From assembly GCF_030272615.1 (NCBI RefSeq), contig NC_081409.1, positions 22,960,406-23,024,405 of the forward strand: DNA of 64,000 bases, read 5' to 3'. This stretch comes from Cryptomeria japonica. Lineage: Eukaryota; Streptophyta; Pinopsida; Cupressales; Cupressaceae. The position numbers and the translations under genes are program-made. Under the pieces are notes generated by a model. The model had not been told where the DNA came from. It searched no databases and saw only the letters and a list, made by a program, of their open reading frames with translations. Below are positions 56,875 to 64,000 of this stretch, one piece after another. The stretch's first letter is position 1. Every line of letters starts with the position of its first letter.

Positions 56875-57426
56875 TTAAACCAATTTGACTTCCTTTCCTT
56901 CTACCTTGTCCTTTGGAAAGTTATACTTTATTGATATATGCTTAGTCTTAGAGTGAAATACCTGATTCTTAGACATGTCAATAGCTGCAGAGTTATCACT
57001 GTAGATAACTACCGGTTCACTATAATTTACCTTGATATCCTTCAACATTTTCTTCATCCACAAGACTTGAGTGCAATAAGTTGATGTTGCAACATACTCA
57101 GCTTCTGCAGTAGATAAAGAAATGCATGACTATTTTTTGTTGATCCATGAAACCAGTTTCTTTCCAAGAAATAAATCTCCACCAGAAGTGCTCTTCATGT
57201 CATCAGTATCTCCTGCCCGATCTGAATCAGTATATGCACATAAAGTGAAATCATTATCTTTAGAATACCATAAGCCATATTCCGTTGTTCCTTGCAAATA
57301 CCAGAATATCCTCTTTACTGCACATTCATGATTTTCTTTAGGATTACTTTGATATCTTGAAACAATACTTACTGCATTCATAATATCTGATCTAGTTTGA
57401 GTTAAATATAACAGACCACCAATCAT
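56875..57426 (-). pseudogene. Copia-D RNase H
   Basis: IGGLLYLTQTRSDIMNAVSI and IFWYLQGTTEYGLWYSKDND then AYTDSDRAGDTDDMKSTSGG (57130-57426) are the classic copia RT/RNase H linker with the Asp of YTDSD. WINKK-stop-S follows, then YSDNSAAIDMSKNQVFHSKT and HISIKYNF (56875-57063). There is an in-frame stop near 57130, otherwise the frame is continuous. Confidence 0.9.
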
Positions 57427-57432
57427 AGACTT

Positions 57433-58350
57433 TTACCTTGTCGGATTTACCGGTGTAGAAGTATCCTTGATAGATAATTTCTCACTTGTCACCATAGGAG
57501 TACTTACCGATTTGGAATTATCCATACCAAAATTCTTCAACAATTCCCTTAGATACTTAGTTTTACAGATAAAAATGCCTTTGTTAGTTTGAGTAATCTG
57601 CAAATCTAAGAAAAATCTCATTTCACCAATCATGGACATTTCAAATTCATTCTTCATATTATTAGAAAATTTCATGCACAATTTATCTTCTCCTCCAAAA
57701 ATGATATCATCAACAAATACTTCAATAATCAAAATATCATCATCAGTGATCTTATAATATAAATTACTATTAGCACTGCCTTTAGTAAAACCAAGCTTCA
57801 AAAGATATTTATCTAACCTTGCATACAAAGCTCTAGGAGCTTGTTTCAATCCATATAAAGCTTCCGTCAATCTGCAAACCATATCTTTATCATCTGTCAG
57901 TGAAAATCCATCAGGTTACTCAATGTATACTTCTTTCTCAATTTCACCATTCAAAAATGCACATTTAACATCCATTTGATAAACCTTGTAGTTTTTATAA
58001 GCTGCATAGGCAAGAAATTGTCTAACAGCTTCAATTCTAGCTATAGGTACAAATGTCTCACCATAATCAATTCCTTCCATTTGAGAATATCCTTAAGAAA
58101 CCAATCTAGCCTTGTTTCTTACAACTTTACTATCCTCATTCAACTTATTCCTAAAAACCTATTTAGTTCCAATAACATTCTTATTTTTAGGCCGGGCAAC
58201 TAAAGTCCAAGTTTCATTCTTCTCTATCTGATCTAATTCATCTTCCATAGCCTTTAACCAATGTTTATCTTTACAAGCTTCAATAACAGATGTCGGTTCA
58301 ATTTGAGAAATAAGACATACCTCTTCATTTTCTAGTCTTCTTCTCGGCAT
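57433..58350 (-). pseudogene. Copia-D reverse transcriptase
   Basis: Starts near 58260 with KHWLKAMEDELDQIEKNETW, then the readable but stop-broken WVF/RNK and [12 protein letters not shown]-type blocks around 57930-58160. VCRLTEALYGLKQAPRALYA follows at about 57820-57880, then IIEVFVDDIIFGGED with the catalytic FVDD (about 57690-57730), then SMIGEMRFFLDLQITQTNKG. It copies element RNA. There are stops near 57908, 58093 and 58159. Confidence 0.9.
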
Positions 58351-58419
58351 AACTCCCTTGTTCCTATCTCCAATGATTTGATCTTCAGAATGATTTAATC
58401 TTACATACCTTGGTGTCTT

Positions 58420-60627
58420 CTAAACTTCAAGTTCACTGCTCTGGTCATTGGTCACAATTGAATTTTCTAATTGTGTCGGTGTAACTGTCTCAGTTTCCTG
58501 TACCGATTGAGGCATTGTCGGTTCAATTATGATCATTTTCACTGTCGGTTCCCTAACATATGATATAGATTGATTTATGTATTGCTCATCCACTTTCACA
58601 TTAGCGCTCTCCACAATTTTCTGCAATCTTTTGTTATAACATCTATATACTTTGCTTTGAATTGAATAACCAAGAAATATCCCTTCATCATATCTAGGAT
58701 CAAACTTTCCAATTGAATCATCTCTTTTGATATAGTATTTACTTCCAAAAATTCTGAAATATTTAACAGTAGGTGTATGTCCAAACCATAATTCATAAGG
58801 GGTCTTACCAGTTTCACTTTTGATGTGAACTCTATTGAATGTGTAGACTGTTGTACTCACTGCTTCTCTCTAGTAGATGTGAGGCAATTTGGCTTCCATC
58901 ATCATAGATCTTGTTGCATCCAAAATGGTTTTGTTCTTTCTTTCCACTACTCCATTCTGCTGAGGAGTCTGAGGTGCAGATAACTATCTCCTAATTCCAT
59001 TTGTCTCACAATAACTGTTAAATTCATGAGAAGTGAACTCACCGCCTTGATCTAATCATTTGATTTTCAATCCAATTTTTGTTTCAACCTTTTCTTTAAA
59101 GATCTTGAATTTCTCAAAGGCTTCAAACTTCTCCCTAAGAAAAGTCACCCACATCATCCTAGAATAGTCATCAATAATTAGCATGAAATACCTATCACCT
59201 TGAAAGCTTCTAGTCCTTGTTGGACCACATAAATCAATGTGAATCAAATCAAGTACATCATTGTATTTGTCATGTATGCTCTTAAAAGAAGTTTTTACTT
59301 GCTTTCCCAATTGACATTCCTTACATACCAGATTATGAGGCTTCATAATCTTAGGTATATCTCTAATTGCCTTAGTTGAACTGATCTTAACAATACAATC
59401 AAAATTAACATGACACAACCTCTTATGCCATAGCCAACTCTCATCAATATGAGCAATCAAGCATGTCTTATTACCAGTGTTCAAGTGAAAGATGTTACCT
59501 CCAGTCTGAATACCGGTTGCAATCTCCAAACCAGTCTTCTTAATGATTTTGCATTTTCTATCTTTAAACTGAAGTTGGAAACCCTTGTCCATCAATTGAC
59601 CAACACTCAAAAGATTATGCTTTAAACCTTCTACATAATAGACATTATTAGTATTATGCTTTCCATCCAAAGAAATAATACCTCTACCTTTGATCATGCA
59701 TGCTTTGTCATCTCCAAATCTGACTTGATCGCCATTGTATTCTTGCAGGGACAAAATTTTTCTTTTATCTCCATTCATATGATGTGAGCATCCACTATCA
59801 ATTACCCATTCATCCTTATCTTCAAATTTTTCTCCCAGGGCCTTTTCTTCATTCATGATAGCCGGTTCTAGTTCATCTTCCTTTAAAGCGTAGAATACCC
59901 ATTCCTTTCCATTGTCGGATCCACTAGCAGAGTCTTCTGTCGGTTCATCTCCAGAGTCATCACTTACTCCTTCCTCATCCGCTATGTAGCACTGTTTATT
60001 TTTCTTGAATCTATATCTGTTTTGGTTAGGCTTAAATGATTTCTTAACTCTTTCCTCAAATCTTGCACTCCTTTCACGACATCTAGATGCAAAATGAGCA
60101 ATCTTATTACATGCAAAACATTTAAAAGGTGCTTTACCTTCATACTTACTTCGTGTCGGTCCTTTAGGTACTCTTCTAGCAAATAAGGCTTCAAGTTTCT
60201 CAAATTCTTCATCTTCTTTCCTCATATCTTCCAATTCTTTTGCATATAAGGCTTTCCAATCACTTTTGTCGGTAGATGTTGATGCATGAAAAACAGGTTC
60301 AAACTTTACAGCTCCAAAAGGTCCAAATTCTTCAAGCTCCAAAGCAAATAATTTCCCAATCAAGATTTTGGAAAGTATTTCATCTTCACTTAGAGATCCT
60401 CCACAACATTGAATTCCCATAACAATCTCATTTACTCTTTCTATAAACACAACAATTCTTTCATTATCTTTCATCTTCAAGTTTTCATATCTTACCCAGT
60501 AACCATCAAGTTTAGCAATTTTGACAGTAGGATCACCTTCATTCAGAGTTTGCAATTTATCCCACATAACCTTTGACGATGATTTATCAGTTAATCCCAT
60601 TATTTGTTGATCAGTAAGTGCACACAA
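58420..60627 (-). pseudogene. Copia-D gag C-terminus, protease and integrase
   Basis: A 523-codon open frame (59056-60627). The gag part has DKSSSKVMWDKLQTLNEGD, then the intact CCHC knuckle CFACNKIAHFASRC (about 60085-60126). Protease: WVIDSGCSHHM (about 59790-59825) with Asp-Ser-Gly. Integrase: WHKRLCHVNF and CKECQLGKQ (zinc binding), IHIDLCGPT (first catalytic Asp, near 59220), MMWVTFLREK. After stops at 59056 and about 58985 the frame continues with QGGEFTSHEF, TPQQNGVVERKN and YELWFGHTPTVKYFRIFGSK (58420-58860). Loss is due to nonsense changes only in this part. Confidence 0.92.
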
Positions 60628-60869
60628 GAGGGCTTCTCTAGCTCTGCAATCATTTTCAATATTAAATTATCCAGGTCTGCATGAGTAGGATTGCCAGAAG
60701 CAAGATCATAAGGTGTGTATCCTTTCTCAATGATCTCCCAAATATCCTTGCCAAGACATATAAGATGAGTCTCCATTCGAATTTTCCATATCCCATAATT
60801 TGTTCCATCAAGCTTAGGGATTTCTCTTCTAAAAATAGTTGGTGGTGGATTTGAAGTGTTAGTTGCCAT
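60600..60869 (-). pseudogene. Copia-D gag N-terminus
   Basis: ATG 60869 opens MATNTSNPPPTIFRREIPKL, DGTNYGIWKIRMETHL and LGKDIWEIIEKGYTPYD, the usual copia gag start (UBN2-type). It runs about 45 bp downstream of the primer binding site. A frameshift near 60600-60660 separates it from the rest of gag, which continues in another frame from 60627. Confidence 0.9.
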
Positions 60870-60913
60870 AGGATCTACCTCAAGCAGTTAAGATTCTGCA
60901 AAAGAGGACCAAA

Positions 60914-60925
60914 GATCTGATACCA
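60914..60925 (-). promoter_or_regulatory. Copia-D primer binding site
   Basis: Minus-strand TGGTATCAGATC, 2 bp after the LTR end TCCTAACA; tRNA-Met type with one change. Confidence 0.85.
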
Positions 60926-60927
60926 AT

Positions 60928-62186
60928 TGTTAGGATAACCGATGAACAACTAAGAGGGGGGGTGAATTAGTTGTTAATAGATTATATCATTTAATCCACT
61001 TAATAACCTTTAACTAGATTAAGTACTGGTAAAGCAGAAACAGGTATCAATAAGCAATAAAACTTAACAATGAAATAGATAATCAACACAATGCAACCAT
61101 ACCACATAACACCATGATTTGTATGTGGAAAAATCGGAAAGGGAAAAACCATGGTGGGAAGCCTACCCACAGTCGGATGATACTTCTACAGAAAGTATGT
61201 GATACATTGAGGGGCCTGCACATGCAAGAAGGCACACTGCCTAAAGCGTACTACTCATTACAAAAGAGTCTCACTGACTACAGAGAGGTTATAACCACCT
61301 CAAGATAAATGGACAATAATCCAGAATAATGAACTGCCAGAGATAGCATCTACCATGCCTTATTACAGTCTTGGTTAAGCTCAATACTTGAGGTCTTTGA
61401 CCTCTTCCTTAATCCCAATTCGATCACCTGTGATCAACCAAATATCCTTCGCATATGATATTACATTCCAAGACCACGACACATAATCCTCATTCCATAC
61501 CCACAATCTACAATGAGATCTTACATCATTTTATACCAACCCTAAGGCCTAAACCAATTAGGTCGGCCACCTAAAATATATTACAATAAGATCATTACAT
61601 AAATCCATATTACAATTATATGACATGTCATCTTAAGACCAAAACAATAATAACCAATTCATAAAACATCCTGAAACATCCTGGTAACGTGTAGCGTACA
61701 CGTTAACATGATATCTGTCCATAACCTAGATAGGTACCGGACCTATTTTGGGTCCACCATGCCAAATCAATGTCTTCAAGCAGTTGAAGCATGATCAGAG
61801 AACATCTTTGGCATCCTGTAATCCATGTAGAAGCTGTACCAACACCACTTATGCATCCTATCAAGATTCCTCAGTGAAAGCTCTATCGGTTAAACCTTAA
61901 ACTAATGTCGGTATAGGTTTACAAGAGTGTATGATAGCATCTGATTACCAAGTCAATACCAACTGACCAAAACATGCTCCAGGAACATGTAACACATAAA
62001 ATCAAACATACTCCATTGCTCCAATCATGTCGGAAGTGTCCAACAGGTAGTCTCTTCTGCTGGTAACACTAGATCTTCTACCGGTAACCAAAATTTGTAT
62101 GTTGGTAACCAACCATAACAGCTAGTGTTGACATCAATGAAAAAACATAAATGAAACACATAATCAATTCATCCATAATTCCAACA
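60928..62186 (-). repeat. Copia-D 5' LTR
   Basis: 1259 bp, TGTTAGGATAACC to ATTCCAACA. Shares the G-run plus TGAATTAG block (60955) and the AAAGGGAAAAACCATGGTGG block (about 61138-61158) with the other copia LTRs. It keeps the empty target site of the solo LTR. Confidence 0.92.
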
Positions 62187-62191
62187 AAAAC

Positions 62192-62811
62192 ACAATGGGA
62201 ATTCAAGTTGGAACCATTTCTAGGGCCTTAACCCCTTTACTCAGACCGAGAGCAATGAAAACAAGAAATACTTTTAATACACAAGTTAAACCTACACAAT
62301 GAAAGGACACAAGTACTTTTTAAGAACCAAAACAACATAGGCTAATCATCCATGAAAGAACAGTGTGAAAATCAATTTATTTAGTACGGACTACAATAAG
62401 CAATTTGACAATTTTAGTGAAAATTTTGGAAATTGCCTCAAGTTGCTATTCAAAATTCAATTTTTGGAGCTTCCAACTCCTTTAAAATGTTTTGAGTGGT
62501 CTTATATATTCCTACTCAATCAAAAACAACCACCAATCGGACCTCTAACTACCAATTTGAGCATTTTGTCATGACTATTCACATTCTTGCAAAATATTGT
62601 CAAGCCACCATGACAACTTTTCCACTACAATGCATTTTGACAAATATTGTAAATCTTCACACTCTTGACCCCCTAGGATAATTTCTTAACATCAAATAAA
62701 CATCTACAAAATCCTTATGAGGCCTTACAAGGAGTTTTTAAAAAAATTTCTATGTGATGCCATTTAAGGCTTACAATGGCACAAAGGCAAAAACTAAGTA
62801 AATAAGCTAAG
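62192..62811 (-). repeat. Gypsy-2 5' LTR, outer part (truncated)
   Basis: Continues 53905 after Copia-D and is collinear with about 47627-48236. It stops at CTAAG (62807-62811), where a new LTR begins; the last 150 bp of this LTR presumably lie beyond that insertion. Confidence 0.85.
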
Positions 62812-64000
62812 TGGTGCAGGAGCACCTAGTTGAGTAAAACTCCCATTTTTGAGTATTTAAAGCTTTCATGTTTGTAATGTCTTGTGTTAGGTTGATAATG
62901 TTGTTTTAGGTTGTTATGTGTCATTTTTAGTGGTTTTGATCTCATTTTGGGCTCAAGAGATCAAGTTTTGCCTTTCAGGCTTTGAGTTGACAATTTTTGG
63001 CAAAAATGTGCAAAATTGCCAAAAAGGTCTTCTAATGCTTTCCAAAGCATTGAAACATGTTTGATAAGTTTTTTTAGGCATATCAAAGTTGTTTAGACAA
63101 TTTGACAAGGTTAGATTGTCAAAAACACCTCATTGAGCAAGAAAAGTTGTCAAAGTTGTCATTTTTGGGTTTTTCTTGCAAAATGTAGTTGTGAAAGCCT
63201 CTTGTCCTATGATAGGGAGATTGCTAGGTAAGTTCTCAAAAAGGCCAATTTGAGTCAAAAGGCCATAGAAGGAAACAAGAGGTATTAGTTATATCTACTC
63301 TTGATGTTTGCATTAACAAGTTTAGTTACACTTGATAGGTCTCTCAACAAGTCCTCACCAACAACCTCCCTTTTTGGTGATGGCTCACACCCATGCTCAA
63401 ATCTACTCAAATTGCTCACTCCACCCAACTACTCATTCTCAAACCCTACTCTTTTGGCATTCAACATAATGTTTCTGAGTGCACTTGGAGACTCCAACAT
63501 GGATATGTGGGGCAGCAAAGTTTTGTTCAAGGTTTGATAGTCCAACTTAGTTTTAGGCTCATAGCCTTTGGCTTGCTCAGATGCACCAACCACAAGGCCA
63601 AAATCTCCAACTGAGGCTATGCACTGTCCTAGGTTCCATCTGAAACTTATCTCACTATTTTGGATTGTTCTCCTAAGGTTTCATAAGCGCCCAACTCCTC
63701 CTTACAATCGGGTTTGAGCATTTTGTCAAAAACAGTCATTTGTGTGTTATGCAGTCAAAAAGGCTACTAGCCCGTGGAGGGGTAATTGCCACTTTTTGGC
63801 TTGCCCTGCCCAACGATGGTTAAAACCTTCTACAAAATTGGTTTGGATAGTAGTTTGGAGGTATTTTCTAACATATTTTCATGGTTTAGGCCTTTGATAG
63901 TGCAAAATGAGGTCTGACCACTATTTGTGGCATAATTGTAGGGTTTTGGAGGGTTTGGAAATGTAATCACTGGGTTTGCATTCTTGTGCACCTCTTCAAG
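62812..64000 (+). mobile_element. LTR of a further gypsy-type element, running off the window
   Basis: Starts TGGTGCAGGAGCACC like the Gypsy-1, Gypsy-2 and solo LTRs, directly after the putative target copy CTAAG. The 1.19 kb visible contains no supported gene and no recognisable LTR end or primer binding site. Its body differs from the other LTRs, so it is another family in the same clade. Whether it is solo or a full element cannot be seen. Confidence 0.7.

Larger units (their letters stand above)
53906..62186 (-). mobile_element. Copia-D: near-complete Ty1/copia retrotransposon
   Basis: LTRs at 53906-56651 (containing a solo LTR) and 60928-62186, flanked by the duplication AAAAC (53901-53905 and 62187-62191). 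Minus-strand primer binding site and polypurine tract are present, with gag and pol in the usual copia order. Pol is in a single frame from 60627 to 56875, with stops and one frameshift near 60600-60660. It lies inside the Gypsy-2 5' LTR. LTR differences are scattered but limited, so it is younger than Gypsy-2 and Copia-C. Confidence 0.93.
46792..62811 (-). mobile_element. Gypsy-2: chromodomain Ty3/gypsy element, split by Copia-D
   Basis: A minus-strand element with 3' LTR at 46792-48387, internal region 48388-53077, and 5' LTR at 53078-53905 plus 62192-62811. The 5' LTR is interrupted by Copia-D and cut at its outer end by another LTR at 62812, which leaves it about 150 bp short. The left target flank is AGCCA (46787-46791); the right one is not visible. 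Gag, protease, RT, RNase H, integrase and a C-terminal chromodomain are recognisable, so it is a chromovirus. Two frameshifts, stops and catalytic substitutions make it inactive. Confidence 0.9.

Overview
This is a retrotransposon-packed, AT-rich stretch of nuclear DNA from a seed plant with a large genome, plausibly a gymnosperm. The evidence is plant-type Ty1/copia and Ty3/gypsy elements in nested stacks, tRNA-Met-type primer binding sites, decayed pentatricopeptide (PPR) repeats and a plant mobile domain gene. Species cannot be fixed from the sequence. I found no intact cellular gene, tRNA, rRNA or CRISPR array.

Layout. 1-4.6 kb: gene-poor, with a PPR relic near 3.3-3.9 kb. 4.6-6.4 kb: a copia element collapsed to one LTR, a bit of RNase H and a 14-bp stump of the other LTR. 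6.7-7.8 kb: a solo LTR. 8.8-16.3 kb: a LINE on the minus strand, split by a gypsy element (Gypsy-1, plus strand) that retains only gag-protease between its LTRs. 16.3-36 kb: a decayed PPR gene split by a 16.3-kb Tat-lineage gypsy element (16564-32835), with a 627-bp TRIM in its right half. 38-42 kb: one copia-type LTR followed by minus-strand ORFs of unknown function (LARD-like). 42-44 kb: tandem repeats and non-coding DNA. 44 kb to the end: a copia relic (Copia-C) carrying a 372-bp mini-TRIM, then a chromodomain gypsy element (Gypsy-2). Gypsy-2's 5' LTR is split by Copia-D, whose own 3' LTR is split by a solo LTR. A further LTR starts at 62812 and runs off the window.

The Tat element is the most interesting unit. 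Gag-pol runs right to left, with every domain in one frame over 7.5 kb. A plant-mobile-domain (PMD) gene runs left to right from the other end, with its own TATA box, a candidate small first exon and an intron-like leader. Both leaders carry arrays of the same short motif (about CRCGTYTRTG) repeated every 19-21 bp, in the same orientation relative to each gene and therefore mirrored along the DNA. Most premature stops in both frames look like C-to-T decay of methylated CAG or CGA codons, and there are almost no frameshifts. The element is 5'-truncated and flanked by a 43-bp target duplication instead of about 5 bp.

Order of events inferred from nesting: LINE and PPR relics first; Gypsy-1 into the LINE; the Tat element and TRIM-1 into the PPR relic; TRIM-2 and Gypsy-2 into Copia-C; Copia-D into Gypsy-2; a solo LTR into Copia-D.
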